Assembly (NCBI GenBank): GCA_038380795.1
Contig: CM076261.1
Coordinates: 7,260,556 to 7,324,555, forward strand
DNA: 64,000 nt
Direction: 5' to 3'
From: Pyrocephalus nanus
Taxonomy: Eukaryota > Chordata > Aves > Passeriformes > Tyrannidae
The translations under genes and the position numbers were made by a program. Shown here piece after piece: positions 13,301-25,276 of this stretch. The notes beneath the pieces are model-generated. The model saw only the letters and a list, made by a program, of their open reading frames with translations, was not told the origin of the DNA and ran no database searches. The stretch's first letter is position 1. The number at the start of each line of letters is the position of its first letter.

Positions 13301-16300
13301 ATTTTAACAAAGACACATTGAGATAATTTTAACCCTATGACTTTGATGAGTTTAGTCCATTGACTTTGTGGAGGAAAATACAGAGATGAGTCTTGTTTTT
13401 GATTAAGCTCATTAGTACAAAGAACTCTCTCAAAAACTGCCACTGTGGGACCTCAGCCAGCAGAGGTCCATAACCAAACAATGGGAACTTGTTATCACCC
13501 TTTGATTATAAATATCTGTTGGCTAAATATGCAAAAAATGAGTGTCTCTTATTTCTAACAGATAACCTCATTGCATCTATTTTTTTAAAGAACAAAGTCT
13601 CTGCTCTCCATTTTTTAAGGTCCCACTAACTAACTTAAATATGGGATATTGGATTCCAGAATGAATAAATGTGATTTGCAACAAGAAACAGATCAAGAGA
13701 TTTTTCTTATCTCAATGCAAATGTTGCTCATCTGTGTGAATTAGGACTCTCAGTCAACTCTGTTGACTCTCACAAACTTCTAGAATTCAATTTCCTGAGC
13801 AGGAGACAGTATAGATTAGTTTGATTTCTAATAAATTTCAGCCCTCCCAAAGTAGCTACTGCCAGAAGTGTCTCCTTTTTTAGAGCTGTAGATCTTAAAA
13901 TATAGGAGTCAGATACTGAGGTTAATAATTAATGTGAAGCCTCCAGATCTTATAGCTTTTCCAATCTAAAGTAATCATCTAAAGTTCTAAGAAGCCAAGG
14001 AAGAATCAGTCAGAAGAAATGCATCCTTGATGCAGCCTGTGTGTGCTAAGGCAGAGATTCAGGTACTTTAGCGATGGAACACATGTTCATTCGTTACCAT
14101 TAGAGACTGGGATTCATATTTTGAACCCATGCAGGAGCTGATTTCAGTTCTTGGAAGTCATGTCTCATCATAGCAAACACTTCATCACAAGTCTTACCCC
14201 TTTCTGAAAATTCAAATTTAAACCCTTGAATGTGAAGATCAGGTCTGAAATATGAAGCATCTCTAAGTTACCACAGAGCATCTGTTGCCCCAGAATCCCA
14301 CTCTAATTCCAAAAGCCTCGCCTCCACACGTCGTTAATGAGTGTAGGAACAGTAGCAGAGGACATAGAGGACAGCTTGAAAGTCTGCAAATTAACAGAAA
14401 ATCGAAGTTGAAAACCCACAGCAGACAAATTGCGGGGATTCTGCAGCACATGTACAAAAAGAATAGGTGCCTGAACAATGGTCTAATGAGGAAAATAAGT
14501 AGATGTTGGAGAATGTTAAAAATAGCCTTTTGCCTATAAACATTTTTTAAGCAGAATGGTCCTAGTATGGGTGATTTTTTTAATGGGGCCTCTTAAGTAC
14601 AACACCTCCTAGGCTAATGAGGTAAGACTATCCATCCTGCAAAATGTCCTTAAGGAATAGGTTATACATCCAGAAGGAGATCGTACATAAGGGAATCATT
14701 TTGTCATAATTCCATTCCTACTCTGTCCTGATATGATTCTGGGGAACTCTTTAAAAAAAAGGAGGATGTTGAGTAAAGGCTAAAAGTATTAGATGCATAA
14801 ACTTGAATATATGGCTTATAGACATAACTCCACCAGAATTGTGCATGGAGTTGCTACACCTGCATTTCATGAGTTCTGTCAGGTTTAAGATTTTGAAATA
14901 AGTTTTGAGAACTGTGATGGAAGGCATTATAAAAATTCATCATATTGATTAGACTTTCGTGTTATAATTGCTTCAGATAATATAATGTATAAAGGCATTC
15001 AGAGATGTAATGAACACTGTGAAAAGGACTGTATGTAAAAATATGGATTGAAACTGACACCAGATTTGCAGAAGTAACGGAAAGCCCTTTTACAAGGTGA
15101 TAGAAATACATCATCGGAAAGGGACTGGACAGCAGCTGTTTGGTTGCTTACGCATTCACAACGAGTGTCTTGCTGATGGACAGCTTTATAGAGGACTGAT
15201 CCTTCAAAAGTGAGCTTGTGAGCTTGAGGTCCTGCTACACTGAGAGAAAGAAAAACTTTTTTTTTTTTTTTTTTTTTTTTAACGGGCAATGTCTCTGACA
15301 AGGACAGTCCAGAAATGTTTTTTCAGGAGGCCTGTATAAATAGTTGGGTACAAAGCCGGGATGAAGGGAAGGATGGGTTTCATCCTGTCCCCCTCAGCCC
15401 AGTGCTACATGGGAGCATTTAGATTTGCTGCCATCACTGCAGCAGAGCAGGAGACAGCTAAAATCATCTGGCTTCCATAAGGGAGTACGCAGCAGATGGC
15501 ACTGTTGCTTTAGCAGTCCTGAATCAGTCTCTTTTCCCTTTTATAGGAAGTCCCAGGTACATTTTTCCTTTCTACCCTCTCTTTCTGTGGGATTTTACCC
15601 CATTTTCTGTTGAGCAGGTCCATCCACACCCTAGTGAGATGCTGCAACACCAGGACCCCTTGGTGTGAGCATCACCTCCTAGGCAGCCCCGCATCCATCC
15701 CGCTCATTGCTTGACACCACACCAACTCCTATCATTTGCTTTATGTAGGGAAAACTTTGCATTTGCATAATAATATATTCCCAATGGTTGCCTTGTATGC
15801 CCAATTTAATTAGTTTGTAGTATTCCAGTAGTTTTTTCCCTCAGACGGTAATGGCATGCTGGGGACACTGAGCACGTTTCTGCCATGTCTTTTCACTTGC
15901 AGCACATATGGACTTTTATCTCTTTCCATAACTTTGTCTCAGTTATTTTTTTTTTCATTTGGTTTTTCATGCTAGATGCCTTGATGTTTATCTCCATTTT
16001 ATAATTCTTACTCCAAACAATTTTTAAAGGGCTAATATTTCTGGGTTTTCCTTACCTCTTTATAACCTTCCATTTAGATGGTAAATTAGTTTAGACTTTC
16101 CTAGATGTGTTTTAATTAGAGACATACTTGTTTATTTACCACTAGCTGCATATGCATGAGCTGGCTTTTTAATGCAATCCTATCCTGAAAGCTGCTGAAA
16201 GCTTCAACTAAAATCAACTAGCATCAAGGCAATTGGAATCTTATTGAAGATAAAGTCATTAAAAAAAAAAAAAAAAAGGAATTGCAACTACTTTATGTCT

Positions 16301-19300
16301 GCCCTGGCAAATGCTTACTCAAACAGGACTCTGTCCTATTAAAAGCCATAGTCTTGGTGCCAAAATGTGTAATTCCGAGGTGCCTGGACACTTGCATGGA
16401 AACTGAAAACCACTAGTTCGCACCATTCTTAGAAAAAAAATAGTTTGATGTTTCAGATCAGGGAGATGAGTGTCCCACAAGGAGAATGGAAGTTGCCTAG
16501 TGCAGTTTATAGGAAACCCTGGGCACAGAGGAGTGTCTGAATCATACTCCACAGCTCTGATTTTGTGTCCTGAACAAAAGTTGCAGGGAAGATCTGCTGT
16601 GTCCCTGAATACAACAGGGAGAACTATTCTCTGAGGGTAGTGACCCATATATCTTCTTTATTTGAGCTGGACACAGAGCACTGTTTTACTCTGGAACATG
16701 GGAGGAAACATGGGAGGTGTGGGTGCTGGCATTCAGCTCTTATTTGTCTGAGTAGTAGGAAACCTGCCCACCAGACTGAGATTTCTCATACCTATTTTTA
16801 CCTCTTCATGTGGAAGTGGGGGAACAGTCAAGAAATAAAAGTGACCCTCGTGGACGATACAATTCAAAGCAAGCCTGACTTGAGATCTTGGATGTTAGAT
16901 CCCTCAGGTGGTTGAGGCATTGCTCTTCTTTCCACCTCAGCTTCCCAGCATGTTAGGCCACAAAGAACTCAGTAAAGGTGCCAGCAGAATTAAGTGACTG
17001 CTGAGTGCCAGGGCCACAGTTGGAGTTTTGAAATTAGGCACTGAATCCTCTTTTGGTAATCAAAGTTATATCTATGCTGTGAAAGTCAGGAGTTCTTCCC
17101 ACCTTCTGTTCTTGAGGACAACCACAATCATGCAGTCCCACCATTTTGAGACAAATCATGTTGTCCATCATCCTTTTGAGGGTCCCTTTGTGCCCTGAGT
17201 TTCGTGCAGGGTGATGCAGTGTAATTCAGCATATCCCAGCCTAGATCTGGTGGGCATGAGGATTACTGAAAGTACTACTTCCCTCATCACTTTTGCCTTG
17301 TAGATTTGATCTAGAAGCATAATTGAGGCCCAGCAATTTAAGACAGACCTTTGTGTCTGACTGAAGCCCACACATCTTCCAGAACTGTAAATCCCAATGA
17401 GTGCTAAGCCATGACAAAACTTTGGGGATGCACATGGGAGCAATGGACTGGCTGAATTGGGAACACCCATGATTATGGGTGCGGGAGCTTCCTGGCTGCT
17501 AGGACAATGGAAAATACAGGAACTACTAATTTGGCATGAAATTGTAAAAGTCTGTGCTGCCCTTTTTGACTCCCTGTAAATGTTTGGTTCTTGTGTTTGT
17601 TACAGGAATGAACTGGCATTAAGGGATTTAGAGAATGGAAACCTATGGTTAGTTCTTCCCTTCAGTTTCCCTAGAAGTCCAGGATTGTCCTTCACAGCAC
17701 AGAAATGTTCATCCTCTTTAGGCAAAATGTTTTGCTCTTTAGGTTTGTTTCTAGCTGCATTTAGCTTAAAAATTAATCTTACTATGAAAGCAGTCTCAAG
17801 AAAACACTGCGTGTGTGTTTTCTAGGAGAATGAACATGGAAGAAAAATCAGGCAAAACAAAGTAAAATAGATGCAAAATCTGTAGATTGAATTATGTAAT
17901 CCTTACTCACATGAATATTAACTGGAACTATCCACATGAGTAGATGTTGAAAAAGCAAATTAGTATCTCATAGGCTTGTATTTGTTTGAAGACAGCTGGA
18001 AAACAATGTATTCTTTAACGACATATGCATGTTAATACAAATTGTATACTCTCTACTAATCTAATACTCATGAAATGAGCACATCCATCATGGAAATTAA
18101 AGAATAACTTCTTACTTGAACAAATTCTGCAATGAATAAGTTACAAAAATAATTAAGAATGAATGTCAGTTGGTTAGAACTTCATCATAAGAGAATGGTC
18201 TCCAATTGTGAGATTAAAAAAGCCCAAGACAAATCAGGGACAGTTATGAAATCAAATCCCAGACACAGTTTAGCAAACTATGAGACATATTCTTTGACAA
18301 TATTTTGTTATATTGATATTGCTTTTATTAAATCAATTTATTGAAGGTTTCTTTAGACAGCTGAGTGATAATGGTCCTCTGTAACATTTTGGAAAATCTG
18401 GATCTTGGTTAGCTTCAAGAACATTTTTTTTTTCTTCAAGCCAATAGTCAGCTCTATCAATAAAATAATTATTTCTTGTTAATGTGCTATATATATTTGA
18501 AGAGGAAGGCTATTTTATTTCTTTATATAGTTAATTAGACATTACAAGACATGCTTTGAATACATTACCACCCACTCATTTCTTCAGCAATGTCCATAAG
18601 AAAGGAATAAAAGAAGCATTTTCAAGCATCAAAAAGCCTCTCACTTATGTTTGATTTCAAATAGATGAAGAGGTAGGTTTGGTTTTTATTTAATCTCAAG
18701 CTTTTCCTTGGGGCAGAAAACACTGATATTTTCATTCCTCTTAGGTATACTGGATTTTGCCATATTTTCTTCCTATTGGCTGCCTCATCTCCTGCACTGC
18801 AAAGACAGGCAATGTTCTGCAAAAATACAAAATGCCTAACAGCCTCTGGGAATGTGCTCAGAGCTGGAAGCCAGCATTTAACTCCCAATTCTGCCAACAC
18901 TTATGTGTGTTTCCTAGTAGTTCCCAGCCTTTGTTTTAGACATACAGCTGCCATTCTAGGAAGCTATAATAATTTAAGAGAGAAGTTGCACAGATTTACT
19001 TCACACAGAGATGGAGCCAGAAATCTGTATTCAAATTGCTGAAAGACTTGATGTGATTAAAAAATGTAGCACCATGTGGAAGTCAGAGTTCTGGCTATGA
19101 GAAACACAAGTTCATTTCTCTGCTGTAGCCTGTGAAAATCAAATTCTTGTCTTTCATATCGTAGAGAATCCTGCTACATGCTCATTTTAAGCTGATTGCC
19201 TGAAGCAGCTAAGGAGAAGCAAAGCTAGAAAGCCTTAGCACTTCTTGGTGAAGACATTCCATAATGAATAAGAGTTTCACACATCTATGAGAGCCATTAG

Positions 19301-19548
19301 CAAGAAACTTACTTCACCTCCCTTATGGGTGACTATGTAGGTCTTCTGCATGTATGTGTGGGATCTTTTGTGCTAATTTTTCATCCCCTCATTTCTTTTT
19401 GTGTGTGGTGGAATTGCTTCAAGAGCAAGTATATGGGTACCTTCCACCTCTGATTAGTTTATGAGCTAGGCCAGGGGGGTCACAACAGAGGAGAAAACTG
19501 AACCTCAGTTTCTAGTTTTCAAGGTGAGAGTTTTCAGCCTTAAGTATG
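10339..19548. other. Intergenic AT-rich sequence
   Basis: Contains a 24-bp T run (15257-15280) and a 17-bp A run (16261-16277). Open frames of up to 109 codons (16319-16648, minus) look like chance: mixed composition and no recognisable motif. No transposable-element end was recognised. Confidence 0.6.
15257..15280. repeat. 24-bp poly(T) run
   Basis: This is a simple homopolymer. On the minus strand it is poly(A), and the sequence on its 3' side there does not resemble a known retroposon. Confidence 0.75.
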
Positions 19549-20041
19549 TCATAGAATAGTAGAATATCCCCAGTTGGAAGGGACCCACAGAAATCATTGA
19601 AGTCTAACTTCTGGCCCTGAACAGGACAGTCCAAAGAATCATATTATGTGCCTGAGAGCATTGTCCAAATGCTCCTTGAACTCTAGCAGGCTTGGTGCCA
19701 TGACCACTTCCCTGAGGAGCCTGTTCCAGTGCCCAACCACCCTTTGGGTGAAGATATTTTTCTAAACCTCCCCTGACACAACTGCAGGCCATTCCCTCAG
19801 ATCCTGTCACTGATCACCAATGCTTTGTAATAGCTTTATATCTTCCTTATATTGTGGTGCCCAAAACTGCACACAATACTCAAGGTGAGGCCACACCAGT
19901 GCAGAGCAGAGCAGGACAATCCCCTCCCTCGACCAGCTGGTGATGCTTTGCCTGATGCTCCCTGGACACAGTTGGCCCTCCTGGCTGCCAGGGCACTGCT
20001 GACTCATATTCAACTTGCCACCAACCAGGATCTCCATATAC
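19549..20041 (-). mobile_element. CR1 retrotransposon 3' end, 5'-truncated
   Basis: On the minus strand this ends in the CR1-type terminal motif (TCATAGAATAGTAGAATA on the + strand at 19549-19566). It reads the C-terminal part of the CR1 ORF2 endonuclease/reverse-transcriptase protein: the peptide LVWPHLEYCVQFWAPQYKED lies within the minus-strand frame 19807-20037 and is a CR1 hallmark. Further toward the 3' end comes the CR1 segment with the usual wording for a CR1 tail (KGGWALEQAP region, here frame-shifted). The copy is truncated near 20041, just inside the part encoding VGGKLNMSQQC. It carries stops and frameshifts and is dead. Very short CR1 ends like this are the commonest interspersed repeat in birds. 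Confidence 0.92.
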
Positions 20042-21030
20042 CAAGTATATACATATATCTATGAGTGGAAAGGAATCAGCATAATGTCTGTTAAGAGGAA
20101 CTAATTAGTACTCTAGATTGGGTAGACAGGCAGCTCTGGCTAGTGACAACTGGTGCTTTCAGAGACCATCTACTGCATCAAGCTCCTCACATATAGGGAG
20201 CTGGTAGGCACAAGTCTCAGCAGCTTGCAGAGCTTTGATGTCACTGAGATCTGATGAAGGTAAGCCCCTGCTAATTACTATCTGAACTTATATCCAAAAT
20301 GAAGTTTAGAACCACGCTGAAGCAATTATTTCCTTCTCCAGATGTTGCAAATTGATGCTGCAAACTGATTGATGATAAAAATGCCATTATCAATAAGGAT
20401 TTTTGGTTTGAGTAGGTTTTTTTAGATAGCAGTGACAGTTGTACACAGTGAATTATGTGACTCATTATTTTTACTTTGACATTGTCATTAACTGTAGCTA
20501 AAAAAAAAAGGCATTTTACCTCTTTTAGACCTAACCTTGTTTTCATTTAAGATAATGGCTAAATTGCTATTGACTGTGGTGGAAAGAGTTCCATGCCCCT
20601 ATATATTAAACTGGTGTAATGTAATTGCTTCACTGTATAGATCATTGTTTGTAATACAGGATTTAAGTTAATAATCCTTTTTATATTGCTATATCTTTGA
20701 AAAGCAAACTTATAATACAGAAATAATATAGTCAGTGCTGTCAATATGAAAGATTAAATCATACAGCTTACATTTTCCATAATAAACATGCAGATGCTAA
20801 TTAGAATTAGAACTAAAGTGAGCACTGTCTATGGATTTATCGTACCTCACAAGGATTATCTTCTGCTTTATCATATGAATACAGCCTTTATAAATTTAAA
20901 AGAAATAATGAACTTTCAGGTTGACTGAAGCTAACAGAGTAACTGGGGCAAGTTACAGCTTGAAACCCACTGGTGAAGCAGGTTTTAAAAATATATCTTT
21001 GCTTAACTTACATTCTGCCTCTTTTGATAG
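20042..21030. other. Intergenic AT-rich sequence
   Basis: No gene or repeat end was recognised. The last 20 bases are pyrimidine-rich and end in AG, and could be a splice acceptor for the exon-like segment that follows. Confidence 0.55.
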
Positions 21031-21225
21031 GCTTGGGGCTTCACCTCTGTGAAGAAAAAGATGTGGTACATCATGTTTTGAAGAACATAAGCAGATTTGA
21101 TGTAAATGTGGAAGTAAGGACCTACTTTTATGAAAATGCAAATTTAAAACTGCATGGATTTAACTCCTATCTCTTAAGCAACCATCTTACACCATTTTCT
21201 TTTGGAAAAAAACCACTCATTGCAG
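21031..21225 (+). other. Exon-like open segment, unidentified
   Basis: A 195-base open stretch lies between a good acceptor (pyrimidine tract then GATAG, AG at 21029-21030) and a consensus donor CAG|GTAAGT at 21225/21226. Only one of the three + frames is open across it. That frame is entered and left in phase 1 and gives 65 codons of protein-like composition (for example CEEKDVVHHVLKNISRFDVN and LKLHGFNSYLLSNHL). I cannot match it to LAMA1, PTPRM or any other family. It may be a real exon of an undescribed gene or a chance frame in AT-rich DNA. Confidence 0.25.
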
Positions 21226-23040
21226 GTAAGTTCATTGTTAACAGTTTGGATTCTGAGTTTTCTTGAATCAATAAATACTTATGAATTTCTAACAAGCATA
21301 CAAAATATTTGGTAATGTTGCACAAGGGGCAAATCAGTATTATTTGTGTAGTCAGATCAAACAGGTATTTGATATCACAAACCTGAAATAATTTATTATT
21401 GAGGTCATAGGGCATTAGTAGATAAAGTGTCTGGTAACAGGGACAATATTTCTCTGTTTAGTTTGCTCCATAAGTAAATATGCTGTAGATAAAGTAGAAT
21501 GAGACTATAATTTAGTCAACACTGGAGCTAGGTATGTAGAGACTTACACACATAAAACTACCATTTCATGAGAAGGAACTAGCTCTGCTTTATGCTGCTA
21601 CTGCCAAAATAGCAGACAGACACACAACACTAAACTACTCATTAATATCATTAGCACAGGCAGCAGCTTACCAGCAAAAAACCTCTAGCATATATTTGCC
21701 AGGGAATATCAGGAGCTATTACTCCCACCTCTTTTCTGTGGCCCAGTCACTACTTCTGTGCTCAATCAGTGCTGCAGTTTCCCTTGTGCCCTGCACTGGG
21801 GAATACACCTCAAGACGCAACCCTGAAGAAAAAATTTGTCCATACTTGTGAAATGAATGACCTCCTCCTCCTCTTGCCACTCATATAAATGAGAATGTGA
21901 AGGTGCCATGGGATCGTGCAAGGATGAAGTTGCTGGATCTGCATAATGCTCCCTGTATACTTGAGCTTGGGGATGCTGGTTTCTGTGAACATTCTTCTTA
22001 AGAGTGAAACACATCTGTAATGCTCTCTGGCTTGCATACATATTTGACTAAGTAATTACCCAGGCAAAAACTGTCAAGGGCCACAGAGCCAGCCTTTATT
22101 ATAAGTGTGTATGTATAATTGCAAAACATAAGGCTCTGAGATGTGACCCAGCTCTCTCCATTTAAAGTAAAAATAAATTATTGTATTTTCATCAGATGAA
22201 GAGCTCTCACAACAGAGTTGGGAATGTCTCCCTTTCCATTCCTCCACTCTCACAAAGCTGAAGACTGACAATTAGTAAATGTCCTGAGACATAAGACACT
22301 CTTCAAGGTAGGGAGTGGGAGGGAGGGTATTGCTTTTGAGCAAACTTTTGCTTCCACAAAGAGCTCACTAACTGCTGCTAAGGTATAAAGAGACAGTAAG
22401 TTTCCTCTGCCTTGCCTAGATCTTTCTGAAACGAAATCTGTCCATACTCACTTCCAGCTGGTGTCAGGCTGTAAACACTGTGAGAAGAAAGGAATATGAG
22501 TGCTCTTTATCCACTTCTCCTGTCTCAAGAACCACAGACCAGAAAACTCTGCTTTGTCTCTTGGCATAGGCAGCTCTCTTCTCAGATCCCAGAATCACAT
22601 GCTTATTCCACTGAGAGCCTAAAGGCAACTCCTCACCGTACTTCAAAGGTGGAATTAGGACTCAAATTTTTCATGCCCCAAGCCAAACTGTCAGGATGCA
22701 AACCTGCTCTCAGACACAGCATTTAATCAATCTCCAGAGACTGAAAGGGCAGAAAACACAGATGTTCCCCGCCTCCTCCTGCCTAGACTGACCACACCAT
22801 ACTGTTGCATTAAACTTCCTTTCTGGATCTGGATCATTATCTGCTAGTCTTTGGGATGCTTGCATTAGCTAAATTAGATATATGGATAGGAATCAGGAAT
22901 TTAGGGTAGTGATATAGAAACAGTTTTCTAATTCTAATTATTCCTGCTCAGTTTTATAGGATTTTTTAAACTTTTGCTTTTCTTTCTTCATAGTCAGATA
23001 AATTCCCCACATGAATAAATAATTTCAAAGAAGCATGCTA
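21226..23040. other. Intergenic sequence
   Basis: No gene, repeat end or RNA was recognised. Short frames near 21766-22041 (minus) have no family signature. Confidence 0.55.
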
Positions 23041-23850
23041 TCATAGAAAGGTTCTATCAGAAGGGACTTTTGGAGGTCAAGCTGTCCAACTTCTTGCTGC
23101 AAAGCAGAAGTAAGATTAGGGTTGCTCATGGCTTTTACCTGTCCAGCTTTAAAATCCCCAGTGGTGGAGTTTCCACAAACTTACTTGGCTCCAAGACTTA
23201 AACACTTTTTCTGTAAAGAAAAACTTTTAAATATCCAGTCCAAATTTCCCTGGATGCAGCTTGTTATTCAATTTTCCTTTGTGCCTCTGAGAAGGGTTTG
23301 GTTTGCCTTCTCTGTAACTCCTCCTTTGGCAGTGGAAGGTGGTTAGCTCTCCAGTTCCTCTTCTGCAACAAAGGAACCCCAGTTCCCTTTCTTTATGTGT
23401 CGTGTGCCCAGGCTGCCAAGTATCTTGATAGCCCTCCACTGAACTTGGTCCATATCTCTCTTGAGCTGGGTGGCTCTGGAATGAGTACAATATTTCATTT
23501 GCAGCCCCTCCAGTACCACGTAGAGGGGAATAATTATGTTTCTCAGCTTGCTGGCTACACCTGTGCTGATGCAGCCCAAGAAGAGGTCCACCTGCACTGC
23601 TGCAAGGGTACATTGCTGACCCCTGTGCAATTTGTTGTCACCAAGGCCTCAAGTCATTTTCTGCAAAACTGCCTTTTTGCCAGTCCCAAGCCTCTGCTAC
23701 AGCACAAGAATCTTGGGGAAGGACTTTGCATTTTCCTTTGAACTTCAGGATGCTCCTGTCAACCCATTTCTCCCGCTTGTGAAGACTTGTAAGAGTGTAT
23801 CAACCCCACCCTTCAGTGCATTGATGTGTCCCCCTAATTTAGGACTAGGT
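23041..23850 (-). mobile_element. CR1 retrotransposon 3' end, long fragment
   Basis: The minus-strand 3' end is at 23041 (TCATAGAAAGGTTCTATCAG, then AAGGGACTTTTGGAGGTCAA in the usual place). Moving 5' on the minus strand, it passes through CR1 sequences about the dozen-residue remnants of ORF2 (degraded) up to the segment around 23730-23780 that corresponds to the CR1 part encoding the strand-specific LMKFNKGKCKV-like motif. The 5' edge near 23850 is approximate. The copy is longer and more diverged than the one at 19549, with several indels. The two long + strand frames over it (23298-23741 and 23632-24057) are antisense to the element and are not genes. Confidence 0.85.
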
Positions 23851-24737
23851 ATGAGCTTCCTGGTGGTGTTGATCAGTCAGAATGGTGACGGACATCATTC
23901 AGGGCATGTAAAATGTTGTCAACTACAGTACTGCCAGTTTACTTCAGTCAGACTTTCTTACATGTCAACACTATGCAGCAAAATACGAATTTCTTTAGTC
24001 TCTTTTTTTCTTTGGTTTGGTGGTGGTGTGGTGGTTGTTTTATCCCTACAGTTCTAGCAGGAAACCTATGGAAGTGTTTCCACCATCTCTATGATTTTTA
24101 AGAAGCAAATTTACTTCCACATCGCATTGGACCAGAATATCTGTTTAGCAGAAAACATAATAGTAACAATAGCAGTGCTGATGCTACTGAATGAAGTTTT
24201 TTTTATGATCCAAGCCTTAAGCCAGCATATGATTAGGTACATATTGGTGCCTTCCAAGAAAATAAGCATGAAAGTTCCCTTCTGGCTAGAATGCAACATG
24301 AAGTATTTGTGGAGGAAAAGGCATTCAATAGAGGCAGCTAAAATCTTACAACTCCTTTTCACCTGCCTTAACTATTGAGATTGCAGCAGTAGGGTCAGTT
24401 TTATACTGCACCTTTTGTGTATTACTAATTCGTTCTGAAAGCACACATACGTGCATGCACCCAGACATGCATGTACATGTGTGCTCACACTTCTTTGTTG
24501 TCTCCCTCCCCCTATATTTTCTCCTTCTTCTAACAGCCTTTAAATATGCTGAATTGTAAAAACTATTCAGTTGCTCTGTTCAGTGGAAAACTACTTTTCA
24601 CTTAGTGCTACTAGGCCATTTAAACCTGTCAGGTATGGATACAGAGGGATTTTGAGATTAGCTGATTTTTTTCAAGTTTTTATTGGTTAGGAGGGAAAAG
24701 GTTTCTTAGAAGCTACCATTTTCAGCTATTAACTATA

Positions 24738-24762
24738 TAATAATAATAATAATAATAATAAA
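24738..24762 (+). repeat. (TAA)n microsatellite
   Basis: About eight uninterrupted TAA units. Confidence 0.9.
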
Positions 24763-25252
24763 GTTTACTTTTTAAAAATCAAAAGCCTAAAGCTTTCTTC
24801 TGATTTTGCATAAAATAAGCTTACTGCTTTCTTCTCCCTCACAAAGTAAAATTGAAGGACTCCAAAAGTAAGCTCAGCTGATATTGTTCTTGTTTTCAGA
24901 TTTCCTCATTGAAAACCATTTACATCTGCAGACTTCAGCATCTTTATCACCCACATTTCAGAAAATCTTACTGTTGTCTCTAGAGGTTGTCCCCATTCTC
25001 ACTGTGTGAGAGTTAAAAGGTATTAGAAATCAAATACCATTAGCAACAACGCAAACTCATTTGCTGAACACTTAGATGACTGAGGAGGAGGAGGAGGATG
25101 CTGCTCTCAAACGTTTCTGCAGATACTCCAAAGAACAGAATTGCTCAGTGCAGGCTGCATGCTTTAAGCTCTGATCATACTGAATGTACCAGGGCAGTGT
25201 GCAAGGCTTTATTTCCCACTTTTTATCACTCTGTGCAATAAATGACTTAAGG

Positions 25253-25276
25253 GTTTGTTTGTTTGTTTATTTGTTT
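25253..25276 (+). repeat. (GTTT)n microsatellite
   Basis: Six GTTT units with one ATTT variant. Confidence 0.85.

Noticed and set aside
23298..24057. Two overlapping + strand frames of 147 and 141 codons
   Set aside because: Most of this is antisense to a CR1 element, whose relaxed stop content on that strand explains the open frames.
24058..24378. Possible terminal exon with a hydrophobic stretch (IIVTIAVLMLLNEVFFMI)
   Set aside because: The only good acceptor (AG at 24051) is followed in frame by TAG at 24055. Using the AG at 24057 is possible but weak, and the hydrophobic run is typical of AT-rich chance frames.
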